Below, piece by piece: positions 1 to 6,764 of a stretch of 10,458 bases of DNA (positions are counted from its first letter, which is position 1; the number at the start of each line of letters is the position of its first letter). The notes under the pieces were generated by a model. It was not told where the DNA came from. It ran no database searches and worked only from the letters and a program-made list of their open reading frames with translations. The stretch comes from Listeria marthii FSL S4-120 (lineage in GTDB: Bacteria > Bacillota > Bacilli > Lactobacillales > Listeriaceae): positions 2,006,564 to 2,017,021 of the forward strand of contig CM001047.1 of the NCBI GenBank assembly GCA_000183865.1, read 5' to 3'. The position numbers and the translations under genes were made by a program.

Positions 1-816
1 GCAAATTTGCGGTATGAAATTAACTACCCGTTCACTTAATGAGCGCTGGCTGTCTTCTGTAACGTAAATAGTAACTGGTGTATCTCGTTCTACAATTTCA
101 AACATGCCATGGAAAAACTCATGTGACTCAATCGATTTCGTTTTAATCCAGTGCTGTTCTTCCCAGTAACACATTGCGTATGAATAGGTCGCACCCCACT
201 GATTCCCAGCACCAACGAAATAATGAATGTCGTCTTGATGATGTTTTAGCGCAAATTCTTGACCAAATTTATCTGCCGCTTTTTCTACTTCTACAATCCC
301 TTTAGCAAAATGTTGATCCATTTCTTGATAAAACGCATCATAATCTTCAAATTCACCTGCTAAATACATAAAACGATCTGCCACCATAAAGAATTTTAAT
401 TGTTCATTTAATGGATAGGAGATTAAGTGATCTACTAAATTAGCAAGTTCGGTTTCCGCTTTATCAATAAACCCAAATACAGTCGCACCAATTTCATTAC
501 ATTTTTTCACAGCATCTACTACTTCTTGCGTACTTCCGGTCACCGATGAAATAACTACAAGTGTATCTTTGGTGACACGTTTATTGCCTGTCGTTAGAAA
601 CACAGCCGCATTTTCATAAAAAGTTTCTAGCGCCGTTTTTTCTTTCATATGCACCACAGCTTGCATGGCGGATGCGTATGTCCCGCCAATTCCTAGCCAG
701 CAAATATTACTAAAACCACGGTTGTGTATTTGGTCTACCACTTCATTAATTTGTGGGCGTAACTTTAGCGCCCCTTCCATGTTTTCTCTCACTTTTTGTT
801 CATCAAATTTTAGCAC
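1..816 (-). CDS. SIS-domain sugar-phosphate protein, probable FrlB/GfrF-like deglycase (partial, 3' end outside window)
   Basis: The reading frame is open from a GTG at 814-816 to the left edge, giving 272 codons; the C-terminus is missing. The GTG is chosen because an AGGA Shine-Dalgarno core lies 7 nt upstream; the ATG between them opens a frame that stops after six codons. Visible features are a SIS phosphosugar-binding loop (GIGGTYASA, about residues 42-50), a second Ser/Thr-rich loop (SSVTGSTQE, about 90-98), and a C-terminal SIS half carrying ESHEFFHGMFE with Glu233 and His236. This EFFHG arrangement is typical of FrlB/FraB-type fructosamine-6-phosphate deglycases, which split a 6-phosphorylated Amadori compound into glucose-6-phosphate and an amine. 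There is no glutaminase domain, so it is not a full GlmS. It is the most distal visible gene of the PTS operon, 22 nt after another SIS gene. The SIS assignment is firm; the deglycase role is inferred, and a sugar isomerase is the alternative. Confidence 0.8.
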   Translation of the reverse strand, partial: MLKFDEQKVRENMEGALKLRPQINEVVDQIHNRGFSNICWLGIGGTYASAMQAVVHMKEKTALETFYENAAVFLTTGNKRVTKDTLVVISSVTGSTQEVVDAVKKCNEIGATVFGFIDKAETELANLVDHLISYPLNEQLKFFMVADRFMYLAGEFEDYDAFYQEMDQHFAKGIVEVEKAADKFGQEFALKHHQDDIHYFVGAGNQWGATYSYAMCYWEEQHWIKTKSIESHEFFHGMFEIVERDTPVTIYVTEDSQRSLSERVVNFIPQIC

Positions 817-838
817 TATTCATTCCTACTTTCTTTGA

Positions 839-1903
839 TTAAATTTTGGATTTTGTTATTTTATCAAATTCCGGAAAAGCGGATACTTCTAAATTAATTC
901 CTTTTTTCTTGGAAATTTCAAAGGATAATAAATGAACCGGGATAGTCATAAATAGCGGCGTCAGAAGTTCTGCTGTCCGCATACCGAGTAATAAATCATC
1001 CGCGTTTTCCCCGCCTGCATCCGCATAAATTGTCCGGATTTTCTTTACATGGCCTTGTAAAAATTGTTTTAATTTTTCCGCGCGATCTTCTAGTAATCCT
1101 TGAGGTTCCAGGAAGATAATATAGTCTCGTTCGGATAAACCTATATATGGTCCATGCATATATTCTTCTAACTCTTTACCAAATGACGTAATCCGGATGG
1201 TTTCTGTTACTTTTGTTTCTCCTTCGCGCGCTACACCATAAGCAGCGCCGTATCCTATGAAGAAAACTCGTTCCGCTTCCATCAATTCCTGTGTATGCTC
1301 GTCCACCCAAGCAGCTGATTTCTCTATCACTTGTGGTAAATGAGCGGTAATTTTTTTCAATTCTGCAATTTCCGCCTGATACTCTTCCTCCAACATTTTC
1401 TCTTGTAAAAGGGCTAGCTCAAGTGCCATTAAATTCAACATGAGAATGGTTGAGCTATAGCCAAGCGTGACATATGGCATCTCTTCTATGCCCATCCCAA
1501 GATCAATTGTGCGCGTACCTTCTTTCGCAATCGGGCTTCTTAAATCGCTCGTTAAAGTGAAAACAATACCTCCTTGACGTTCAATTTCTTTTACGAGATG
1601 AATAGTGGAGTAACTGTGCCCACCTTGTGATATAGCGATGTATAAGGTGTTTTTGTCTAAATGAAGCATGTAATTTCCTGCAGTAGATGGTTCTTCCACA
1701 TATACCGGAATAGCGAGTTTATCCGACATATATAACTGCGCTGCGAATGCCGCATTAGAACTAGAACCTGTTGCAAAAATAACAATTGCTTGATAGTCCA
1801 CTTTCTCCATTTGAATAACCTTTTGTAAAAGATCTTTTCGACTTCGAATGATATTTTCATAAACGCTTTGTTCCGACCGGATATAATAATCCATGTTTTT
1901 CAT
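839..1903 (-). CDS. Two-SIS-domain protein, GlmS isomerase-like, probable glycated-amine-6-phosphate deglycase
   Basis: This 354-residue cytosolic protein has two SIS domains and no N-terminal glutamine amidotransferase domain, so it matches only the isomerase half of glucosamine-6-phosphate synthase. The first SIS domain covers about residues 38-165, with phosphate-binding loops ATGSSSNAA (44-52) and SQGGHSYST (92-100). The second covers about 205-340. Its ELEEYMHGPY segment places Glu247 and His250 where deglycases of the FrlB/GfrE group carry their catalytic pair. Related proteins are often annotated as glucosamine-fructose-6-phosphate aminotransferase, which would be misleading here. The start is supported by an AGGTG ribosome-binding site 5 nt upstream. 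The gene begins 12 nt after the IID gene, so it is translated from the PTS operon and should act on the phosphorylated sugar imported by it. Glucoselysine-6-phosphate deglycase (GfrE-like) is the best guess; an AgaS-type amino-sugar isomerase is the alternative. Confidence 0.85.
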   Translation of the reverse strand: MKNMDYYIRSEQSVYENIIRSRKDLLQKVIQMEKVDYQAIVIFATGSSSNAAFAAQLYMSDKLAIPVYVEEPSTAGNYMLHLDKNTLYIAISQGGHSYSTIHLVKEIERQGGIVFTLTSDLRSPIAKEGTRTIDLGMGIEEMPYVTLGYSSTILMLNLMALELALLQEKMLEEEYQAEIAELKKITAHLPQVIEKSAAWVDEHTQELMEAERVFFIGYGAAYGVAREGETKVTETIRITSFGKELEEYMHGPYIGLSERDYIIFLEPQGLLEDRAEKLKQFLQGHVKKIRTIYADAGGENADDLLLGMRTAELLTPLFMTIPVHLLSFEISKKKGINLEVSAFPEFDKITKSKI

Positions 1904-1915
1904 TTTTTCACCTAC

Positions 1916-2737
1916 TTATTTTAATAAACCTGTGAATGCCCCTAAAATCCCAATTCCTGCGATTAATAGAAGAATCCAATGTGCTTTTAGTCCTTTTTTA
2001 TCTAACCAGAAAATAAAGAAGGTAAAGCCTAGTGCTAGAATTCCTGGGACGATACCGTCAAAAACACTTTGAATCGTTACTGCATCATCACCAGAACCAA
2101 ATTTCATTGGCATATTAATGTTTACCATCGTGGCGACCATCGCACCAACAACAGCCAGACCGATAACCGAAGCCCCATAAGACAGTTTATCCATTAATCC
2201 AGTTTTTTGAATTTTTTCGATAAAGTTAGCTCCAATGTTATAACCAATGAATAACCCATAGTAACGAGTCAGAATAGCTGGAATATTGAAAATAAGGAGG
2301 AATAAAATCGGCCCTAACATATTTCCTTGTAGCGCTAAGGAAGTTCCAATACCTGTAGCGATAACACGTAAAGTTCCCCAGAAGAACGAATCTCCAATCC
2401 CACTAAGAGGACCCATTAATGCTACTTTTATATTATTGATAGAATCTGTGTCAAAATCTTTATCTTTCGCAGATTGCTCTTCCATCGCAATGGATATCCC
2501 GAGCGGAAAAGTGGAAAGCCACGGTGTTACGTTATAAAATTCTAAATGTCTTTGATAAGAAGAAATTCGTTTGTCTTTATCATTTTTAAAAATTTTGTTT
2601 AGAGCTGGTAACATGGAAAATCCATAACCGAGATTGGATTGTCGTTCGTAGTTCCATGACCATTCCATCGTGAACGAGCGCCAAAAAACTTTCATTAAGT
2701 CTTTTTTCGTTAATACGTCAGAACTCTTCATCTTCAT
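1916..2737 (-). CDS. PTS mannose/fructose/sorbose-family IID subunit
   Basis: This 273-residue membrane protein belongs to the ManZ/LevG (EIID) family, which together with IIC forms the sugar channel of mannose-class phosphotransferase systems. The N-terminal half contains the family-typical aromatic region (SFTMEWSWNYERQSNLGYGF, about residues 17-36), then a PLSGIGDSFFWGTLR segment (about 110-124) with the conserved G-D-S-F-F/W core. The rest is hydrophobic, with segments near 140-165, 185-205 and 225-270. The length is close to that of other IID proteins. The start has a GGAGG site 8 nt upstream. The coding region overlaps the end of the IIC gene by 20 nt, which suggests coupled translation of the two membrane subunits. 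The family is certain. The transported sugar cannot be read from the sequence; the flanking SIS enzymes suggest a glycated amine rather than free mannose. Confidence 0.95.
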   Translation of the reverse strand: MKMKSSDVLTKKDLMKVFWRSFTMEWSWNYERQSNLGYGFSMLPALNKIFKNDKDKRISSYQRHLEFYNVTPWLSTFPLGISIAMEEQSAKDKDFDTDSINNIKVALMGPLSGIGDSFFWGTLRVIATGIGTSLALQGNMLGPILFLLIFNIPAILTRYYGLFIGYNIGANFIEKIQKTGLMDKLSYGASVIGLAVVGAMVATMVNINMPMKFGSGDDAVTIQSVFDGIVPGILALGFTFFIFWLDKKGLKAHWILLLIAGIGILGAFTGLLK

Positions 2738-3536
2738 AATTTATACCTCCATCATTCGCAAGTGCTGGCTCTGTATTCGTATTTTTCGGACCATTGTCAT
2801 TTTTAAGTGTTGCATAACCTGTTAAAATTAGCGCTAAACATGCAGCGAAAATCGCTACGCCTGTTACAGGAACTTTTAAGTAAACAGCTAACGCGAAGCC
2901 AAATACGAAAAATACCGCATTCTTTTTGTTGACCATCAATTTGAGAAGCAAAGCAAAACCATATGCTGGCAGTAAACCAGTCGCGATTCCAAGTCCCGTT
3001 ATAACGAAAGCTGGGATGGCATCAAGTACGTTTTGAATAACCGGGCTTCCTACTAAATAGGATGTCGCGACAATAATACCAATTGGCAAGTTGATCGATA
3101 AAAAACCACCTAGTAACTGCATTCGACTAATCCCTCGTGAATTTCCCTCGAGTGCGTATTTATCTGCTTTATGAACAAAGTAAGGTAATACGAAAATAAA
3201 GCATAGATTTTTAACAACAAGTACAAGGGAGGCAATTGGAATCCCAAGCGCTAACGCTACGGCTGTGCTTTCGCCAGTCGAAATCGCAAAGGCAGTTCCT
3301 AATATACTTCCTGAAATAATTTCTGGAGGAATAGATGCTCCAATAGAAAATGATCCCACAAAAGCTAATTCTAAAGTTGCCCCCATGATAATCCCCATTT
3401 GTACATCCCCCATGATAAGCCCGGCGAGTGTACATGTTACAAGTGGTCTTGATAGCATCGATGAACCAAATAAATATTCTCCATTTGCTAGCATTGCTGC
3501 AAGTGCAAGCAAAATCGCTGTTCCAAACTGTTCCAT
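2718..3536 (-). CDS. PTS mannose/fructose/sorbose-family IIC subunit
   Basis: This 272-residue, highly hydrophobic protein is the IIC membrane permease partner of the mannose-class PTS. Family hallmarks include the N-terminal region with PLVTCTLAGLIMGDVQMGI (about residues 30-48), the GATLELAFVGSFSIGASIPPE stretch (about 52-72), and a later GLGIATGLLPAYGFALLLK segment. Several transmembrane segments follow one another, and a short polar tail ends in NYEDEEF. The start has an AAGGGA site about 7 nt upstream. The gene starts 22 nt after the IIB gene, and its end overlaps the IID start. It works with IID as the transmembrane channel, delivering sugar to be phosphorylated by IIB. The family call is firm. 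Substrate specificity is not visible. Confidence 0.95.
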   Translation of the reverse strand: MEQFGTAILLALAAMLANGEYLFGSSMLSRPLVTCTLAGLIMGDVQMGIIMGATLELAFVGSFSIGASIPPEIISGSILGTAFAISTGESTAVALALGIPIASLVLVVKNLCFIFVLPYFVHKADKYALEGNSRGISRMQLLGGFLSINLPIGIIVATSYLVGSPVIQNVLDAIPAFVITGLGIATGLLPAYGFALLLKLMVNKKNAVFFVFGFALAVYLKVPVTGVAIFAACLALILTGYATLKNDNGPKNTNTEPALANDGGINYEDEEF

Positions 3537-3558
3537 AATTTATCCCTTCTTTCGTCTT

Positions 3559-4026
3559 TTATGCTTCAAAGGTTACTTTTTTCTCGTTAGGCACTTGCTG
3601 CATAAACACATCTACTTTCTCTTTTTGAAGCTCTTTTAATTTCGCTACTTCTTCAGGCGTTAAATTAACTGCTTTGGAAAAATTGGCTGTTCCTTCTCTT
3701 TGCTTCGTTCCGCCTAGATTTAACATCGGGATTTTACCATTCGTACCATGGATTAATTTGTAAGCGTCTTCAACCGATTCGACAACAATAAGCATGTTGT
3801 ATTTATCAGTGACACCTGAAGTAATCGCTTCGATACTTTCATCGATACTTTTCATGACTAGTTTTGCTGCCTCTGGTTTTGCAAGCCGTATTGCTGACTT
3901 ACGAAAATCATCCGCTGCTACCCCATCATTTGCCACTAAAATTGTATTTACATCTAAAGCATTAAACCAAGATACAGCTACTTGTCCATGTAGTAAACGA
4001 TGGTCTACTCTTAGAAATTGAATCAT
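3559..4026 (-). CDS. PTS mannose/fructose/sorbose-family IIB subunit
   Basis: This 155-residue cytosolic phosphocarrier transfers phosphate from IIA to the incoming sugar at the IIC/IID complex. The N-terminus reads MIQFLRVDHRLLHGQVAVSW, and His13 in the R-L-L-H-G-Q motif is the expected phosphorylation site (equivalent to the active His of LevE and of the IIB part of ManX). The open frame runs 11 residues further upstream, but the ATG at 4024-4026 is preferred: it has an AAGGAGG site with 8 nt spacing, and the protein then begins exactly at the family's usual N-terminus. It is a stand-alone IIB of normal length; the matching IIA domain is not fused to it and is not in the window. It lies 19 nt downstream of a GntR-family regulator and 22 nt upstream of IIC, within one operon. 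Confidence 0.95.
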   Translation of the reverse strand: MIQFLRVDHRLLHGQVAVSWFNALDVNTILVANDGVAADDFRKSAIRLAKPEAAKLVMKSIDESIEAITSGVTDKYNMLIVVESVEDAYKLIHGTNGKIPMLNLGGTKQREGTANFSKAVNLTPEEVAKLKELQKEKVDVFMQQVPNEKKVTFEA

Positions 4027-4045
4027 TTTTTCTTCCTCCTTAGTA

Positions 4046-4747
4046 TTAGTTAAAATCAACTACATATTTGGTCGACTCAGCATCTTCATAATGATATTGG
4101 ATGGCAATCGGCATTTCATTTTCTGCATAAAAGACACTGCTCAATTTAAAAACAGGATCATTTTCGTTTATATGCATATTTTTGATTTGCTCATTCCCAG
4201 CTAAAATAAGTTGAAGTTCCTGCTCAAGCTCAAATAATTTATATTTACCTGAATTAACAAGCTCAATAATATTAATAATTTGAAAATCCTTCGCTTGTAA
4301 ATCAGGGTATAAACTCAACGGTAAAATTAAACGATCTAGCGTGACACCGTGCTCACTTTTTTGGACAAACTTGATAGAATACACAAGTTCATTCTCTTTT
4401 ATACCAAACTTCTCTGCGTAAAACTTGCCAGCTTTGCGGATGTAAAAGTCTTTAATGTCTTTTTTCAAATTTTCATTGGTATCAGTTTTCATAACACCTG
4501 TCATTTCTAGAATATTCTGGGATGTAAGTTTTGGTTGGACGTATAGCCCAACACCGTTTTTGCGAACGACCAAACCTTCTTCGACTAATAAATCTACCGC
4601 GCGGCGAATAGTTGTCCGACTGCTAGAAAAAATTTCTTGTAAGGCTGTTTCGTTTGGCATAAGCATTCCCGTCTTATACTCATCGCGATTAATACTATCC
4701 TTTATTTCTGAAGCAATTACTTCAAAAAGTGGTTTTTTAGCTCCCAT
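4046..4747 (-). CDS. GntR-family (HutC/UTRA subfamily) transcriptional regulator, operon-proximal to PTS genes
   Basis: This 233-residue DNA-binding regulator has an N-terminal winged helix-turn-helix of the GntR type (about residues 5-70, including PNETALQEIFSSSRTTIRRAVDLLVEEGLV). A UTRA effector-binding domain follows (about 90-230, with the FYAENEMPIAIQYHYED type of strand near the C-terminus). The open frame extends 22 residues upstream into the preceding gene, but the ATG at 4745-4747 is chosen: a GGAGG lies 9 nt before it, whereas the ATG at 4754-4756 sits directly against that GGAGG. With this start it follows the other regulator's stop codon by 1 nt, so translation is probably coupled. 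UTRA domains of this group usually bind a small phosphorylated sugar or amino-sugar compound. Here the natural candidate is the phosphorylated product of the adjacent PTS. Whether it represses or activates is not visible. Confidence 0.9.
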   Translation of the reverse strand: MGAKKPLFEVIASEIKDSINRDEYKTGMLMPNETALQEIFSSSRTTIRRAVDLLVEEGLVVRKNGVGLYVQPKLTSQNILEMTGVMKTDTNENLKKDIKDFYIRKAGKFYAEKFGIKENELVYSIKFVQKSEHGVTLDRLILPLSLYPDLQAKDFQIINIIELVNSGKYKLFELEQELQLILAGNEQIKNMHINENDPVFKLSSVFYAENEMPIAIQYHYEDAESTKYVVDFN

Positions 4748-4748
4748 T

Positions 4749-5480
4749 TCACTCATCCTCCAAGTAATCAAATATGTTTTTCGCATTGATTTTGTATTTG
4801 ATTTGATTACCAATTAGATATTGTTTGCTGTACTCAAACGGTTCATCATTTTGATCAAATGCTTTACTTACCACTTCAAAAAGCGGCGTGTTTAGTGGTA
4901 CCTTTAATGCTTCTGCTAGCTTTTCATTCGCTGATACAAAGCGCAATTCTTCTCGCCCATAAGTAGGTTTAATACCAAAGCGCTTTTCTAACACATTGTA
5001 TAGCGAGGAATTATTTAAATCGATTTTTTCAATACCAGCAAATCTCGTGCTATCAATAAAAGATATTTCATATGAAAATGGCTTATCATCAACTATTCTT
5101 CGTCGAACTAATTTAAACACCGGTTTATCTTCACTTAATTTTAAAAAGTGGTTCACCTCGTCTTTGCCAGCTACTATTTCTTGTGACATTACTTCTACCT
5201 TTTGTTCTCCTGGCAATTGACTACTCATGGAATTCATTTGCAATATATTGATTGTTTGCTTTTGGTTGATTTCGATTCCTTTTCGGTTTCTTTTTTGGAT
5301 GACTGCTTCTTTTTCAAGAGTATCAAGTGACCGTCTGAGCGTGGTCCGGCTGACACCTAGTTCGTTTTCAAGCGCACGTTCTGATGGGAAACTGGTTTCT
5401 CCGGCTGCTACTTTTTCTTGGATAAGCTGTCTTAGTTGTTCTTCACTTTGCACTGCTGGCGACAAGTCTTTATATTCCAT
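4749..5480 (-). CDS. GntR-family (HutC/UTRA subfamily) transcriptional regulator, first gene of the PTS operon
   Basis: This 243-residue regulator has the same architecture as the gene that follows it. It has a GntR winged helix-turn-helix (about residues 12-70, including PSERALENELGVSRTTLRRSLDTLEKEAVI) and then a UTRA ligand domain (about 85-238, with KPVFKLVRRRIVDDKPFSYEISF and EPFEYSKQYLIGNQIKYK). The start ATG at 5478-5480 has a GAGGTG-type ribosome-binding site just upstream. It is the promoter-proximal gene, about 75 nt after the predicted transcription start, so it is expressed with the PTS it presumably controls and may act on its own promoter. Its recognition helix (SRTTLRRS) closely resembles that of its neighbour (SRTTIRRA), which points to an old duplication and possibly overlapping operators. 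The ligand is unknown; a phosphorylated sugar-amine compound is an inference from the flanking genes. Confidence 0.92.
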   Translation of the reverse strand: MEYKDLSPAVQSEEQLRQLIQEKVAAGETSFPSERALENELGVSRTTLRRSLDTLEKEAVIQKRNRKGIEINQKQTINILQMNSMSSQLPGEQKVEVMSQEIVAGKDEVNHFLKLSEDKPVFKLVRRRIVDDKPFSYEISFIDSTRFAGIEKIDLNNSSLYNVLEKRFGIKPTYGREELRFVSANEKLAEALKVPLNTPLFEVVSKAFDQNDEPFEYSKQYLIGNQIKYKINAKNIFDYLEDE

Positions 5481-5560
5481 ATTTCCACCTCTTTTTTCAA
5501 ATCATCTATATATTTCACTTTTCTAAAAGATACAGCTTTAAACATTTTTAATACCACTTT

Positions 5561-5589
5561 ATTGTAAACGGTTGCATTTTATTTGTCAA
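5561..5589 (-). promoter_or_regulatory. Strong sigma-A promoter of the GntR-GntR-PTS-SIS operon
   Basis: On the minus strand the -35 box is TTGACA (5584-5589, perfect) and the -10 box is TACAAT (5561-5566, one mismatch), with the optimal 17-bp spacer. Transcription should start near 5554, leaving a leader of about 74 nt before the first regulator. No other convincing promoter was seen in the short gaps between genes down to the left edge, so this one probably drives the whole operon. Confidence 0.85.
5562..5577. promoter_or_regulatory. Catabolite-responsive element (cre, CcpA site) overlapping the promoter
   Basis: The plus strand reads TTGTAAACGGTTGCA (5562-5576) and the minus strand ATGCAACCGTTTACA (5563-5577). 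Both fit the degenerate Bacillus cre consensus WTGNAANCGNWNNCW at every defined position, around a central CG. The site covers the -10 box and more than half of the spacer of the operon promoter. A CcpA complex bound here would block RNA polymerase, giving repression of the operon in the presence of preferred sugars. Confidence 0.8.
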
Positions 5590-5603
5590 TAGTCTTTTTA
5601 CAT

Positions 5604-5643
5604 AAAAAAAGCATAAGTTAGATTTTCCAATCCAACTCATGCT
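5604..5643 (-). terminator. Rho-independent terminator after the aldo/keto reductase
   Basis: A 15-bp stem (5610-5624 with 5629-5643) around a 4-nt loop is fully paired on the minus-strand transcript if two G-U pairs are counted, and it is followed by a run of seven U. On the plus strand the same two positions become A-C mismatches, so it is oriented for the reductase gene ending at 5652. It separates that gene from the PTS operon promoter. Confidence 0.9.
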
Positions 5644-5651
5644 CTATTTGA

Positions 5652-6647
5652 TTATTTAGTTGTAGGCAGTGCTCCAACTACTGGATGCGGGATGTATAGT
5701 TCTTCTAAATAGTTAACTTCCGAAGCGGTTAGTTTAATATTTAGCGCCTCTACCGCGCTTTCTAGGTGACTTTCTTTTTGCGCACCGATGATTGGTGAAG
5801 TAATTTCATCTTTGTTTAATAACCATGCTAAGGCAATTTTATCTCGAGATACTTGGTGTCTTTCTGCAAGTTCAGCTACACGTTCAATAATGCCTTTATC
5901 CGAGTTCATCATGTCATCGTATTTAGATTTTTGAACTGGGTCCGTTTCGGAACGATTCGTTGTTTCATTCAAATCTCGTGTTAACCGACCTGATGCTAGT
6001 GGACTATATGGCGTAATCGCTATTTTTTCATCGCGACAAAATGGAATCATTTCTCGTTCTTCTTCCCGGTAAATCATGTTGTAATGATTTTGCATCGAAA
6101 CAAATTTCGTCCAACCGTTTCTTTCTGCAACGCGTTGTGCTTTTTGGAACTGCCAGGCATACATCGCGCTCGCACCAATGTAGCGCGCTTTCCCCGACTT
6201 AACGACGTCATGCAACGCTTCCATCGTTTCTTCGATTGGCGTATTTTCATCAAAACGATGAATGATATATAAATCCACATAATCTGTTTCTAATCGCTTT
6301 AAGCTGTGGTCAATTTCGCTCAAAATTGTTTTTCTGGATAAACCGCCACTATTCGGATGATCTGGGCGCATGGTTTGATGTACTTTGGTTGCTAACACAA
6401 TATCATCGCGGTTGGCGTAGTCTTTTAGCGCACGTCCGACAATTTTTTCGCTTTCACCGTAGGAATAAATATTAGCGGTATCAAAGAAATTAATGCCTAA
6501 ATCGAGTGCTTTTTTAATAATTGGGCGGCTGTTCGCTTCGTCTAAAACCCATTTATGAATCCATTTATCTTTATCACCGAAGCCCATTGTTCCTAAACAA
6601 ATTTTCGAAACATCCATCCCAGTGTTACCAAATTTAACATATTCCAT
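5652..6647 (-). CDS. Aldo/keto reductase family oxidoreductase
   Basis: This 331-residue cytosolic NAD(P)H-dependent reductase has the standard AKR barrel. The catalytic tetrad is visible: Asp56 and Tyr61 (GINFFDTANIYSYGESE), Lys88 (VLATKVH) and His120 (DLYIIHRFD). The C-terminal cofactor-binding region SPIIGAQKESHLESAVEAL is typical of the YdbC/YajO-like branch that acts on aldehydes or ketones. The length is normal for that branch. The start ATG at 6645-6647 has an AGGAGGG site with 6 nt spacing. The gene is a single unit between two terminators. Its promoter carries a MerR-type operator, which suggests induction by a reactive aldehyde, thiol-reactive compound or other small effector. The physiological substrate cannot be read from the sequence. 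It is probably not part of the adjacent PTS operon. Confidence 0.93.
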   Translation of the reverse strand: MEYVKFGNTGMDVSKICLGTMGFGDKDKWIHKWVLDEANSRPIIKKALDLGINFFDTANIYSYGESEKIVGRALKDYANRDDIVLATKVHQTMRPDHPNSGGLSRKTILSEIDHSLKRLETDYVDLYIIHRFDENTPIEETMEALHDVVKSGKARYIGASAMYAWQFQKAQRVAERNGWTKFVSMQNHYNMIYREEEREMIPFCRDEKIAITPYSPLASGRLTRDLNETTNRSETDPVQKSKYDDMMNSDKGIIERVAELAERHQVSRDKIALAWLLNKDEITSPIIGAQKESHLESAVEALNIKLTASEVNYLEELYIPHPVVGALPTTK

Positions 6648-6682
6648 TCAAAACCCTCCTAGTCAATTTCTAGTACTACTAC

Positions 6683-6713
6683 AGCATAAACCTTGAAGTA
6701 CACTCCAAGTCAA
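6683..6713 (-). promoter_or_regulatory. MerR-type promoter/operator of the aldo/keto reductase
   Basis: On the minus strand the -35 box is TTGACT (6708-6713) and the -10 box is TATGCT (6683-6688), separated by a long 19-bp spacer. An 18-bp dyad, CTTGGAGTGTACTTCAAG (6692-6709), runs from the edge of the -35 box into the spacer; its 8-bp arms differ from perfect symmetry at one position. A stretched spacer with a central CTTGGAGT/ACTNCAAG dyad is the hallmark of promoters activated by MerR-family proteins, which twist the DNA to realign the two boxes. No MerR gene lies in the window, so the regulator would act in trans. Confidence 0.8.
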
Positions 6714-6725
6714 CCTTTTACTATT

Positions 6726-6758
6726 AAAAAAATCTCCCGGAATATCCGAGAGATTTTT
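6726..6758 (-). terminator. Rho-independent terminator after alsS
   Basis: A 14-bp stem (6728-6741 with 6745-6758) with a 3-nt loop has one non-Watson-Crick position, which is a G-U pair on the minus transcript. It is flanked by A and T runs on both sides. It lies 7 nt past the alsS stop codon and directly upstream of the reductase promoter. It could work in both directions, but only a minus-strand gene faces it. Confidence 0.88.
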
Positions 6759-6764
6759 AATTTT

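Noticed and set aside
2286..2537. Plus-strand open frame of 83 codons inside the IID gene
   Set aside because: It lies wholly antisense to a well-conserved PTS gene, has no ribosome-binding site of note and no recognisable domain; it reflects the codon bias of the real gene.
3265..3639. Plus-strand open frame of 124 codons across IIC, the IIC-IIB gap and the end of IIB
   Set aside because: It is the longest antisense frame, but it covers two certain genes, resembles no known protein and has a low-complexity hydrophobic end read from coding complement.
4027..4059. N-terminal 11-residue extension of the IIB gene
   Set aside because: The extension reads through the intergenic gap and the Shine-Dalgarno site itself; the ATG at 4024-4026 has ideal spacing and gives the family's normal N-terminus.
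4748..4813. N-terminal 22-residue extension of the second GntR regulator into the first
   Set aside because: It would overlap the upstream gene by 65 nt; the ATG at 4745-4747 has a well-spaced GGAGG and starts just before the GntR domain.
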